Shown one piece after another: positions 16,448-24,302 of a stretch of DNA of 64,000 nucleotides (positions within the stretch are counted from its first letter, which is position 1; every line of letters starts with the position of its first letter). This DNA is from Poriferisocius sp965200775 (GTDB lineage Bacteria; Actinomycetota; Acidimicrobiia; Acidimicrobiales; Bin134). A program made the translations under genes and the position numbers. A model generated the notes under the pieces. The model had not been told where the DNA came from. It ran no database searches and saw only the letters and a program-made list of their open reading frames with translations. The stretch lies in contig OZ241383.1 of the NCBI GenBank assembly GCA_965200775.1, positions 992,001-1,056,000 of the forward strand, written 5' to 3'.

Positions 16448-17599
16448 ATGACCCGACACCCCCTCCAAGGGGATTCGGCCGAGGTGATCGTCGGTGCCGG
16501 CGAAGTCGATCGGCGGATTATCGAACCCGGCGACTTTGTGGCCGACAAGGCGGCTTTTGTCGATGTTCGGATCCCCGGGTCGGCAGGCAAGGCGAGCTAC
16601 TCGATGATCGGGCCTGGCGTGTCGCAGAACGCGGCCCAGACCGTCAACCTCATGGAGTCCCACGGCTTCAACATCGGGGCAGCCGCCATGCCTCACGGGG
16701 TGGTCAACAACCAGCACATGCACTACCGGGCTGAGGTCTTCATCTGCACCAGGGGGCAATGGGAGATGCGGTTGGGCCAGCACGGGGAGCAGACGGTCGA
16801 GATCGGCCCCGACACCGTGTTCTCGGTGCCCACCTGGGTGTTCCGCGGCTTCAAGAACATTGGCGACGACGACGGCTGGCTCTTCACCATCCTGGGTGGT
16901 GACGATACGGGGGGCATTCTGTGGGCTCCCCAGGTTCTCGAAGCCGCAGCCTCCACCGGCCTGTATCTGTCGGCCGACTACGAGGTGGTGGACGCCAAAG
17001 CCGGTGATCCGGTTGACATCACCATCCCGCCGGTGAGCGAAGACCTACTAGCCGAGTTCGACAGCTACACCGACAAAGAGATCCGAGAGCAGGTTGTCGG
17101 CCCCGAGCGTCTGGACTGGTCAAAAGCGGCTCTGCTGTCGAGCGCTCTGCCCGGCCACGCCGGCACCATGGCTCCGGTCATCGGCTTCGGCCTTACCGAG
17201 GATCGCCGCCACCGACCGCCCATCTGGACTCCACACGGGTTCACCCTTGAATGGCTGCGACTCGACCCGGGGGCCACCACCGGCCTGCATCGCATCAACC
17301 AAGCCCAGGCCCTCCTGCTCCGTGACGGCGAATGGCAAATCTCCTACAACGGTGCTGAACAAAGGGTGGCTCGTACCGTGTCGGGGGGTTCGGTGGTCTC
17401 GGTGCCTGACGGGTGTTGGCGGGACTTGGCCAACCTCGGTGAGGCCCCGGCGAGCTGCCTGGTGGTTTGCGCAGGCGACGAGCGGGCCCGGATCGACTGG
17501 GATCCTCAGATAGTGGAGGCATCCCGCGAGTTGGGCTGGGGACGCGACGCAAACGGGTACCTGGCCCCTCTCGATCTGATCCAGGGGGTGCCATCGTGA
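16448..17599 (+). CDS. Two-domain cupin protein
   Basis: A 383-residue bicupin. The first beta-barrel (about residues 75-160) contains NNQHMHYRAEVFICTRGQWEM, which gives metal-ligand histidines and a glutamate in cupin motif 1. The second barrel (about 255-345) contains TGLHRINQAQALLLRDGEWQI, where the motif is less canonical. Bicupins include gentisate dioxygenases, oxalate decarboxylases and sugar isomerases, so the reaction is not assignable. It lies in the LacI-controlled operon between the SDR and the hydrolase, and its stop overlaps the GTG of the hydrolase. The ATG reading MTRHPLQGDS is the first plausible start. Confidence 0.78.
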   Translation: MTRHPLQGDSAEVIVGAGEVDRRIIEPGDFVADKAAFVDVRIPGSAGKASYSMIGPGVSQNAAQTVNLMESHGFNIGAAAMPHGVVNNQHMHYRAEVFICTRGQWEMRLGQHGEQTVEIGPDTVFSVPTWVFRGFKNIGDDDGWLFTILGGDDTGGILWAPQVLEAAASTGLYLSADYEVVDAKAGDPVDITIPPVSEDLLAEFDSYTDKEIREQVVGPERLDWSKAALLSSALPGHAGTMAPVIGFGLTEDRRHRPPIWTPHGFTLEWLRLDPGATTGLHRINQAQALLLRDGEWQISYNGAEQRVARTVSGGSVVSVPDGCWRDLANLGEAPASCLVVCAGDERARIDWDPQIVEASRELGWGRDANGYLAPLDLIQGVPS

Positions 17600-18285
17600 G
17601 CCCTCCCGTGGTTTTCCTGCCCGGATCTCTGTGCGATGAGCGGCTCTTCGCCCATCAGACCAGCGCCCTGTCCGGGCCGAGTCAGGTGGCCGACCTGAGT
17701 CTCGACGGCTCCATTGAGGCCATGGCGGAGCGGGTTCTGCGTGAAGCTCCAGCGCAGTTTGCCCTTGCCGGCCTCTCACTGGGGGGCATCGTGGCCGCCG
17801 AGGTCGCTTCTAGTGCCCCCGAGCGTGTAGCAGGCCTTGCGCTAATCGACACCAACCTCGATGCCCCCGACGAGGCCCAATTGAACACTCGGCACCGTTG
17901 GGCCGATGATGTGCGTGAGGGCCACTTCGGCCGCGTCGTCGACGAGATCCTTCCCTCGATGACGGTGTCGCTCGCCGAGCTCGGCCCCCTCATCACCGCC
18001 ATGGCCGCTGCTATCGGCCCGGAGGGGTTTCTCAATCAGAACGACGCCCTGCTCAATCGATACGACCGCCGCCCAATCGTATCGACGCTCACCTGCCCCA
18101 CGCTGATTGCCTGCGGGAGCGAGGACAAGCTCTGCCCGCCTCAACTCCACGCCGACCTCGCCGCCCGTGCCCCTCAGGCCCGATTGGTTGTGGTGGAACA
18201 GGCGGGACACCTGTCGACGATCGATCAGCCGGCGCGGCTCACCGAAGTAATCGGGAGCTGGCTGGAGATGTGCAATAACCACTAA
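17596..18285 (+). CDS. Alpha/beta hydrolase
   Basis: A 229-residue alpha/beta-fold hydrolase. The nucleophile elbow is GLSLGG with Ser61, the acid is Asp177 in CGSEDKLCPP, and the base is His205 in EQAGHLS, giving a complete triad. It probably cleaves an ester, lactone or C-C bond in the pathway served by the operon. The GTG start overlaps the bicupin stop (GTGA). It is followed after 19 bases by the binding-protein gene. No signal peptide is seen, so it is cytoplasmic. Confidence 0.88.
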   Translation: MSPPVVFLPGSLCDERLFAHQTSALSGPSQVADLSLDGSIEAMAERVLREAPAQFALAGLSLGGIVAAEVASSAPERVAGLALIDTNLDAPDEAQLNTRHRWADDVREGHFGRVVDEILPSMTVSLAELGPLITAMAAAIGPEGFLNQNDALLNRYDRRPIVSTLTCPTLIACGSEDKLCPPQLHADLAARAPQARLVVVEQAGHLSTIDQPARLTEVIGSWLEMCNNH

Positions 18286-18304
18286 CCCAGGAGGGATAAC
18301 CAAA

Positions 18305-19783
18305 ATGAAAACTGCACAACTGAGGTGGTGGCGACTTCTCGCTTGCCTCCTCGCATTTACGCTCATCGCTGCCGCTTGCGGCAATGATGACGATGCCCCT
18401 GCTGCCACTGGCAGTGGAGGCAGCACTGCAGCACCGGCCGAGGAGCCCGCTGAGGAACCAGCGGAAGAACCGGCCGAGGAACCTGCGGAAGAACCTGCGG
18501 AAGAACCGGCCGAGGAGCCCGCTGAGGAACCTGCGGAGGAACCGGCCGAGGAGCCCGCCGAGCCGTCCCTCATCTCGGATGAGTGCGCAATCCCCAACCC
18601 CGATGATGGGATCGAAATCGACATCATGGGCTGGGAGTTCCCCATCGTGACCCAATATGCCGAAGAGCTGGAGGACTGCGAGGAGGGCAACTACTCGTTC
18701 AACTACCAGTTCCTCGACTCGGTAGAGGCTCGCAACGCCATGACCCAGGACGCGGCCACCGGGTCGCCAACCTTCGAGCTGTACCAGGGCTCGAACGCGT
18801 TCATCGGCGAGCTCGCCAATCAGGGTTTCGTGAGACCGCTCAACGACCTGGTCGACAAATACCGCGACGAATACAACCTCGACCAGATCGATCAGGCGTT
18901 TTGGGACATGGCCTCCATCGATGGTCAGATTTTCGCCATACCGATGGTGTCGAACACGATGCATGTCTTCTACAACGAGCCGGCCCTTGCAGAGGTGGGC
19001 GTGGAGGTCCCTTCGACCTTTGACGAGGCCTTCCAGGCTTGCGCCCAAATCCGCGACGCCGGATACGACATCGGCTTCATCTACATGCTTTCGGCCGGCT
19101 GGGCCTGGCAGATCGAGTTCGACTCCGTGCTCGGTTCGCTTGGCGTGTCGCCCACCGATCCGATGACCGGTCAGCCCAACTTCAACAGCCCCGAGGGCAT
19201 CCAGGCAGCGAACCTGTTGAAGCAGATGTGGGAAGACTGCGCTCCCAACGCCGCCGGCTCCTACAGCACCGATGACGTGCAGGCCGCCTTCCAGACCGGC
19301 GAGGCCATCCTGGGCCACACGTGGGCATCTCGTGCCGCGGCCATGGACGATCCCGAGGCCTCGACCGTTGTCGGGGACATCCAGTTCGCCCCGGCGCTGG
19401 GCACCGGCAGTGGAATCCTGGCCGCACCGGCCTACATCGACGGCTGGATGATCCCGGCCGGCACCCCCGAGGACCTCGTTGAGTCGATCTTCCTCGTGGC
19501 TCTGGCCGCCACCGACCTTGAGAGCCAGCAAGCGGCTGCCGAGTTCGGCCTGGTGACCCGATCCGGTGTGAGCCACCCGAACGGCCCCCGGGATGCCGCC
19601 GCCGCCGAGGCCAGCCTGGTCAACGGCCGAGGAGCGGACTCCACCCATCCAGCAGCAGGAATCGCCCGAGCCAAGCTGGGCGAAGCCCTTGTCACCATCC
19701 TCGACGGCACACCGGTCGAGGAGGCACTGGCCGCTGCCGAAGAGGCGTACCTGACCGAGGCAAGCGAGCAGGGTCTGCTCTAA
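18305..19783 (+). CDS. Carbohydrate-type ABC transporter substrate-binding lipoprotein with EEPA-repeat tether
   Basis: A 492-residue family 1 extracellular solute-binding protein. Residues 1-25 form a lipoprotein signal ending in the lipobox IAAAC with Cys25. Residues about 45-87 are a run of A-E-E-P units that should act as an extended acidic tether. The rest is a type II binding fold with family-like segments ELYQGSNAFIGELANQG and AIPMVSNTMHVFYNEPAL. A strong GGAGGG ribosome-binding site precedes the ATG. It supplies the MalF/MalG-like permeases and the ATPase encoded downstream. The ligand is unknown; the family takes sugars, polyols, glycerol phosphates and other polar organics. Confidence 0.9.
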   Translation: MKTAQLRWWRLLACLLAFTLIAAACGNDDDAPAATGSGGSTAAPAEEPAEEPAEEPAEEPAEEPAEEPAEEPAEEPAEEPAEEPAEPSLISDECAIPNPDDGIEIDIMGWEFPIVTQYAEELEDCEEGNYSFNYQFLDSVEARNAMTQDAATGSPTFELYQGSNAFIGELANQGFVRPLNDLVDKYRDEYNLDQIDQAFWDMASIDGQIFAIPMVSNTMHVFYNEPALAEVGVEVPSTFDEAFQACAQIRDAGYDIGFIYMLSAGWAWQIEFDSVLGSLGVSPTDPMTGQPNFNSPEGIQAANLLKQMWEDCAPNAAGSYSTDDVQAAFQTGEAILGHTWASRAAAMDDPEASTVVGDIQFAPALGTGSGILAAPAYIDGWMIPAGTPEDLVESIFLVALAATDLESQQAAAEFGLVTRSGVSHPNGPRDAAAAEASLVNGRGADSTHPAAGIARAKLGEALVTILDGTPVEEALAAAEEAYLTEASEQGLL

Positions 19784-19808
19784 CCCCTCACCCAAGGCCC
19801 CTCCAACC

Positions 19809-19838
19809 CTGGGGCGGCGCCTGCGGGCGTCGCCCCAG
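19809..19838 (+). other. Strong intergenic hairpin between binding-protein and permease genes
   Basis: Thirteen bases (19809-19821) pair with 19826-19838 around a TGCG loop, with one G-T wobble in a G/C-rich stem. No T-run follows. Hairpins at this position in sugar importer operons commonly stabilise the upstream binding-protein message or stop part of the transcription so that the binding protein exceeds the permeases. Confidence 0.6.
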
Positions 19839-19894
19839 AGGCGGGTGGGACCGGTCGGGCGTAGGATCGCCCCCGGATAGCGAAAGGGGGGAAC

Positions 19895-20761
19895 ATGAAC
19901 AAGCGCACGTTCTGGGGATTCACAATCCCGAGCATCGTGGTGATGCTCGTGCTCATGGTGTTTCCCCTGGTCACAACCGTATGGTTGGGCTTTCAGAAGC
20001 TCCTGATCCGTGACCTTGACAACCCGGAGTGGGTGGGGTTCGACAACTACCGGGATCTGCTGTCGGACCCGGAGTTCTGGGCCGCGTTCCGGTTCACGAT
20101 GCTCTTCGTGGCCATCGTGGTCCCGGCGACCATGATCCTCGGCCTCACGTTCTCAATGCTGCTCGACCGGGTGGGCCGGGGGCGCAGCTTCTACATGGCC
20201 GCGTTGCTGCTGCCCTTCATCGTGACACCGGTGGTCGGCAGCCTCGTTTACAAGGACCTCTTCGAGCGGGGCGGGCTGCTCTCTTGGCTCTACGAGGTGG
20301 TGTTCGACGACCCGTTTGCCGTCAGCGCGGGCAACGTCAAGGTGCTCATCATCATCCAGTCGATCTGGGCCATCACCCCGTTTGCGATGATCACCTTCTT
20401 CGCCGGTTTGCAGACGCTTCCGGAAGAGCGGCTCGAGGCTGCCGCTATTGACGGCGCGGGGTTCTGGCGGAACCTGTGGCACGTCACATTGCCCCACCTG
20501 CGGGTGCTGGTGTTGTTCGTGGGCCTCATCTCAATCATGGATGCCTACCGGGTTTACGACTCGGTGTTCGTCTGGACGGGTAACCGGTTCACCGACGCAC
20601 ACACTCTTCAGGTGTACAACGTTCGTATCGCCACCGCCTACGACATCGGGCGCCTCGGTAAGGGCAATGCCCTGGCCGTGTTGACCGTCATAGGCATTTT
20701 CGTAGTGCTGATTCCTTTCCTGTGGCGCAGCTACAAGGACCAAATCGCGGAGCGGAACTGA
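19895..20761 (+). CDS. Carbohydrate ABC transporter permease (MalF/UgpA-like)
   Basis: A 288-residue inner-membrane permease with six predicted helices. The coupling loop EAAAIDGAGFWRNLWHVTLP is the canonical EAA motif that docks on the ATPase. An AAAGGGGGG ribosome-binding site precedes the ATG. It pairs with the downstream permease and the ATPase at 23046-24218 to form an importer. Its stop is one base before the GTG of the second permease. Confidence 0.93.
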   Translation: MNKRTFWGFTIPSIVVMLVLMVFPLVTTVWLGFQKLLIRDLDNPEWVGFDNYRDLLSDPEFWAAFRFTMLFVAIVVPATMILGLTFSMLLDRVGRGRSFYMAALLLPFIVTPVVGSLVYKDLFERGGLLSWLYEVVFDDPFAVSAGNVKVLIIIQSIWAITPFAMITFFAGLQTLPEERLEAAAIDGAGFWRNLWHVTLPHLRVLVLFVGLISIMDAYRVYDSVFVWTGNRFTDAHTLQVYNVRIATAYDIGRLGKGNALAVLTVIGIFVVLIPFLWRSYKDQIAERN

Positions 20762-20762
20762 C

Positions 20763-21839
20763 GTGCGGAAGTCGAACAAGCTCTTCCGATTCGGCCTGCA
20801 CGCCACGTTGGGGGTGTTGGTGGTGTGGAGCGTGCTGCCGTTCCTGTGGACGATGCAGACCTCCATCAAGTTCACCCGCGACGTAGCGGCCAAAAAGCCC
20901 GTGCTCTGGGGCTACGAGACCACGGCTAACGCATACAAGGCCTTCTGGCTCGACGATGACGACATCAGCATGTGGAGCGTTCTGGTTTACATTCTCGTCG
21001 CTGCCGCGATCTGCCTGATACTGGGTCAGGTAGGCAAGAGGGTACGGCGCGGCTGGCCCTGGTTTGTGGCAGTCGCCGTGGTTATCGGTGCGGCCCTCTG
21101 GCGTTTCCCGAAGATCTGGGAGGTCAACGACGAGTACGACTTCTTGATCAACAGCGTCGTGGTCACCGTTCTCGTCATGTTGATATCGCTGTCAATCGGG
21201 CTACTCGCCGGCTACGGCCTGGCCCGATACACCGGGATATCCGGTGCGGTGATCCTCATCGTGGCCCTTGCTTTCAGGGCTCTTCCCCGCACGGCGTTCG
21301 TGCTGCCCTACTTCTTCGGCGCCAAGGAAATCGACGACTGGCTGGTGAGCAGCGGATTGGGGACATGGAATTTCCCTCTGATCGACTTTCCTGGTATCGA
21401 CACGCTCCAAATCCTCGACACCCGCCTGGCCATCGTGCTGGCGCTGGTAGCGGTGAACCAGCCGTTCACCATCTGGATGTTCCGGTCGTTCTTCATGGAG
21501 GTCCCAAAGGAGATAGAGGAGGCGGCGATGATGGATGGTGCCACCCGCCTTCAGGCATTCCGCAAGGCGATCATCCCGATGATGTGGCCTGCCATCATCG
21601 CCACAGGGCTGTTCACCATGTTGCTGGCCTACAACGAGTACCTGTTCGTTCGTGTGCTGGCACCGACGGAATGGACCCTTCCGGTGGCCATCGTGTCGCT
21701 CACCGGTGGCGAGAGTTCACGAACCATCACCGAGGCGGCGGCGGCATCGGTCTCGATCACGCTGCCCATCGTGGTGGTGATCATCTTGTTTCAGAAGCAT
21801 CTCGTTCGCGGCCTCGGAGCCGGAGCGGTGAAAGGTTGA
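20763..21839 (+). CDS. Carbohydrate ABC transporter permease (MalG/UgpE-like) with extra N-terminal membrane segments
   Basis: A 358-residue permease, about 75 residues longer than usual. The core has the EAA loop EEAAMMDGATRLQAFRKAIIP and the C-terminal MalG signature. Between the first helix (about residues 8-30) and the standard core, there are two additional hydrophobic stretches, WSVLVYILVAAAICLILG and WPWFVAVAVVIGAALW (about residues 73-115), so eight helices are likely instead of six. The GTG start lies two bases after the first permease's stop. The insertion probably alters the loop that contacts the binding protein. Confidence 0.9.
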   Translation: MRKSNKLFRFGLHATLGVLVVWSVLPFLWTMQTSIKFTRDVAAKKPVLWGYETTANAYKAFWLDDDDISMWSVLVYILVAAAICLILGQVGKRVRRGWPWFVAVAVVIGAALWRFPKIWEVNDEYDFLINSVVVTVLVMLISLSIGLLAGYGLARYTGISGAVILIVALAFRALPRTAFVLPYFFGAKEIDDWLVSSGLGTWNFPLIDFPGIDTLQILDTRLAIVLALVAVNQPFTIWMFRSFFMEVPKEIEEAAMMDGATRLQAFRKAIIPMMWPAIIATGLFTMLLAYNEYLFVRVLAPTEWTLPVAIVSLTGGESSRTITEAAAASVSITLPIVVVIILFQKHLVRGLGAGAVKG

Positions 21840-21924
21840 CCACCATGTTCGGGAGCGCAATTCGACCACCCAGTTCGCGTTCAGCATGTCCCGGTGGAGG
21901 GATTACCACCATGTTCGGGAGCGC
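21839..21924 (+). repeat. Perfect 20-bp direct repeat before the second SnoaL-like gene
   Basis: The same 20 bases occur at 21839-21858 and 21905-21924, 66 bases apart. Each copy carries ACCATG and the ribosome-binding-like GGGAG. The second copy supplies the GGGAG used by the real ATG at 21927. The ATG inside the first copy opens a 30-codon frame (21845-21937) that overlaps the real start. This looks like a local duplication of an initiation region; the mini-frame has no recognisable product. Confidence 0.75.
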
Positions 21925-21926
21925 CC

Positions 21927-22988
21927 ATGTCCAGTGACGTACAGCGGGCCAAGCAGGTTGTGATCGACCACAACGCCGCTCTCGACGGGGCCGCCGAAGC
22001 CGACCTACCCGAGGTCCTGGCCAAATCGGTTACCGATTCGTACCGGTGGCGGGGCATGCACCCGTTCTACGAACTCGACGGCGGTGAGACCGTGGCAACC
22101 GAGTTCTGGCAGCCCCTCCGCCGGGCGTTCTCCCCTGTACAGCGGCGACCGGATGTCTTCCTGGCCGGCCGCAACGCCATCGACGACGGCGAGTCGCTCT
22201 GGGTGTGTCAGATGGGTCATCTCCTCGGCTTGTTCGACCGGCCGTGGCTGGCCATTCCTCCTACCGGGCGGATGTGCTTCCTACGGTACGCCGAGTTCCA
22301 CCGGGTCGAGGCCGATCAGATTGCCGAAACCGCCATGTTCATGGACATCATCAGCGTCATGCGCCAGGCCGGGCATTACCCGCTGCCGCCCCAGACCGGA
22401 TCGGCCCACATACATCCCGGCCCTCTGACTCACGACGGCCTGCTGCTGTCGCCCCACGATCCGGCTGAGGGAGCCGAAACACTGGCCCTGGTGGACCGGA
22501 TGGTGGCCCACCTCAGCGAAGCCAACCGGATCGCCGCCGAGAACGGCAGCAACCGGTTCCCCCCCGAAGTGCTCGCCGAAACGTGGCACGAAGACATGAT
22601 TTGGTCGGGCCCGGACGGCATCGGCGCCACGTACACGATTGACCGCTACCAGCAGCAGCATCAATTCCCGTTTCGGTTCAACCTCTCGGACAAACAGTTC
22701 AACGGGCACGTGGCCAAATTCTCCGAGGGCAAATACGCCTGCTTCTTCGGCTGGGCGAACCTGACCAACGTGGCCACCGGCGGCTTTCTGGGCATGACCG
22801 GTTCCTCGACGCCGGCGGACATGCGGGTAGTAGATGTGTACCGGCGAGAAGGCGACAAGCTGGCCGAGAACTGGGTCTTCATCGACCTATTGCACTGGCT
22901 CAGCATGCAGGGGCTTGACGTCTTGGCCCGGATGCGCCAACTCAACGGGGAGAAGGTTGCCGATGCCGCAACGGAGGGATCAGCATGA
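21927..22988 (+). CDS. Double-domain SnoaL/NTF2-like protein (second of three in the cluster)
   Basis: A 353-residue paralogue of the proteins at 12217-13212 and 24270-25346. Two NTF2-like halves can be seen, beginning near VQRAKQVVIDHNAALDGA and DRMVAHLSEANRIAAENG. Each half has a late aromatic-rich strand (ETAMFMDIISVMRQAG; ENWVFIDLLHWLSMQG). The stretch ENWVFIDLLHW recurs as ENWVLVDLLHVW in the third paralogue, showing close kinship. The ATG is preceded by GGGAG. It is placed between the permeases and the ATPase of the importer, an uncommon position that argues for a direct pathway role. The reaction is unknown. Confidence 0.85.
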   Translation: MSSDVQRAKQVVIDHNAALDGAAEADLPEVLAKSVTDSYRWRGMHPFYELDGGETVATEFWQPLRRAFSPVQRRPDVFLAGRNAIDDGESLWVCQMGHLLGLFDRPWLAIPPTGRMCFLRYAEFHRVEADQIAETAMFMDIISVMRQAGHYPLPPQTGSAHIHPGPLTHDGLLLSPHDPAEGAETLALVDRMVAHLSEANRIAAENGSNRFPPEVLAETWHEDMIWSGPDGIGATYTIDRYQQQHQFPFRFNLSDKQFNGHVAKFSEGKYACFFGWANLTNVATGGFLGMTGSSTPADMRVVDVYRREGDKLAENWVFIDLLHWLSMQGLDVLARMRQLNGEKVADAATEGSA

Positions 22989-23045
22989 GGTGTCGCCGGG
23001 AGAACGCAAGGGCAATCAGCAATAGGAAATGCAAAGGGGGTCGAG

Positions 23046-24218
23046 GTGGCTGATGTGAGATTGGATGGGATCACCAAGGTGTACCCCAACGGGTTCCAGG
23101 CGGTGACCGAGCTGAGCCTCGAGCTGGCTGACGGCGAGTTCCTGGTGCTGGTCGGCCCGTCGGGATGCGGGAAGTCAACCGCGCTGAGAATGATCGCCGG
23201 GCTTGAGGACATCACCTCCGGCAGTCTCTATGTGGGCGACCGGCTGCTGAACGAGGTGCAGCCCAAGGACCGGGACATCGCCATGGTGTTCCAGAACTAC
23301 GCCCTGTATCCGCAGATGACGGTGGCCGAGAACATCTCCTTTCCGCTCCGGCTACGCAAGATGCCCAAAGGCGACCGGAACCGCAAGGTCCAGGAAGCAG
23401 CCAAAGTGCTCGAACTCACCGAGCAGCTCGCCAAGAAGCCCTCCAAACTGTCCGGGGGTCAGCGCCAGCGGGTGGCCATGGGCCGGGCCATCGTCCGCGA
23501 ACCGTCCCTGTTCCTCATGGACGAGCCGCTTTCCAACCTCGACGCCAAGCTGCGAGTCCAGATGCGGGCCGACATCGCCGGTATCCAGCGCGATCTCGGG
23601 GTGACAACGTTCTACGTCACCCACGACCAGGTCGAGGCTATGACCATGGGTGACCGGGTTGCGGTGATCAAAGACGGCGTGCTTCAGCAGGTGGCCGCTC
23701 CAGAGGAACTGTACGCCGGGCCGGACAACGTATTCGTGGCCGCATTCATCGGGTCGCCGCACATGAACCTCTACGAGGGCACCGTGCATAAGGAGGGGGA
23801 GAAGCTGGTGGTTCAGCTCGGCAAGAACCGGCTGGCGCTCGACGCGCAGACCTTCCAGCGGCGCCCAGCGCTCGCCTCTTACATCGACAAGCCGGTGGTG
23901 GTCGGCATCCGCCCCGAGGACATGGAGGACGCCGGGGTGGTTACCGACCATCCCGACGATCAGAGGCTCGACGTTGAGATTGACGTCCGCGAGGCCCTCG
24001 GCGCCGAGACACTTATGCACTTCGGCCTCGCCGCTCCCAACGTGGACAGCGGAGACCCCGATGCCCTCGACGAGCTAGGCGCCGAGGACGAGAGCCGGTG
24101 TACAGCGCGTTTCGATGCCCGGACCACCGCCAGGCCCGGCGACCGGATCCGGGTCAACGTGGACACGACCAGAATGCACTTCTTCGACAAAGCGACGTAC
24201 CTGGCGATCCGCTCGTGA
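23046..24218 (+). CDS. Carbohydrate ABC transporter ATP-binding protein (MalK/UgpC-like)
   Basis: A 390-residue ATPase. Motifs are Walker A GPSGCGKST, Q-loop MVFQNYALYPQMTV, signature LSGGQRQRVAMGRAI, Walker B LFLMDEPLSNLD and H-loop YVTHDQVEAMTM. The C-terminal third is the OB-fold regulatory domain with the family's VVGIRPEDM. It is extended by about 20 acidic residues around DSGDPDALDELGAEDES. The GTG start follows AAAGGGGG. It energises the two permeases at 19895-21839. Confidence 0.95.
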   Translation: MADVRLDGITKVYPNGFQAVTELSLELADGEFLVLVGPSGCGKSTALRMIAGLEDITSGSLYVGDRLLNEVQPKDRDIAMVFQNYALYPQMTVAENISFPLRLRKMPKGDRNRKVQEAAKVLELTEQLAKKPSKLSGGQRQRVAMGRAIVREPSLFLMDEPLSNLDAKLRVQMRADIAGIQRDLGVTTFYVTHDQVEAMTMGDRVAVIKDGVLQQVAAPEELYAGPDNVFVAAFIGSPHMNLYEGTVHKEGEKLVVQLGKNRLALDAQTFQRRPALASYIDKPVVVGIRPEDMEDAGVVTDHPDDQRLDVEIDVREALGAETLMHFGLAAPNVDSGDPDALDELGAEDESRCTARFDARTTARPGDRIRVNVDTTRMHFFDKATYLAIRS

Positions 24219-24228
24219 CGGCCTGGCA

Positions 24229-24249
24229 CCCACCCCAGTGCGGGGTGGG
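24229..24249 (+). other. Perfect 8-bp hairpin between ATPase and third SnoaL-like gene
   Basis: CCCACCCC (24229-24236) pairs with GGGGTGGG (24242-24249) around an AGTGC loop. It follows the ATPase stop by 10 bases. There is no T-run, so it may trim or attenuate rather than end the transcript. Confidence 0.55.
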
Positions 24250-24255
24250 CTTACC

Positions 24256-24272
24256 GGAGGAGCTAAGAGATA
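24256..24272 (+). promoter_or_regulatory. Ideal ribosome-binding site aimed at an ATA codon
   Basis: GGAGGAG (24256-24262) is the best ribosome-binding site in the neighbourhood. With the usual 7-base gap it points to ATA at 24270, in frame with the third SnoaL-like gene. Codons from 24270 read I-A-D-H-H-Q-V-N-K-E-V-V and align with M-S-S-D-V-Q-R-A-K-Q-V-V at the start of the second paralogue. Either ATA is used as a rare start, or an ATG has mutated or been miscalled. Confidence 0.6.
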
Positions 24273-24302
24273 GCTGACCATCACCAAGTCAACAAGGAAG
24301 TT

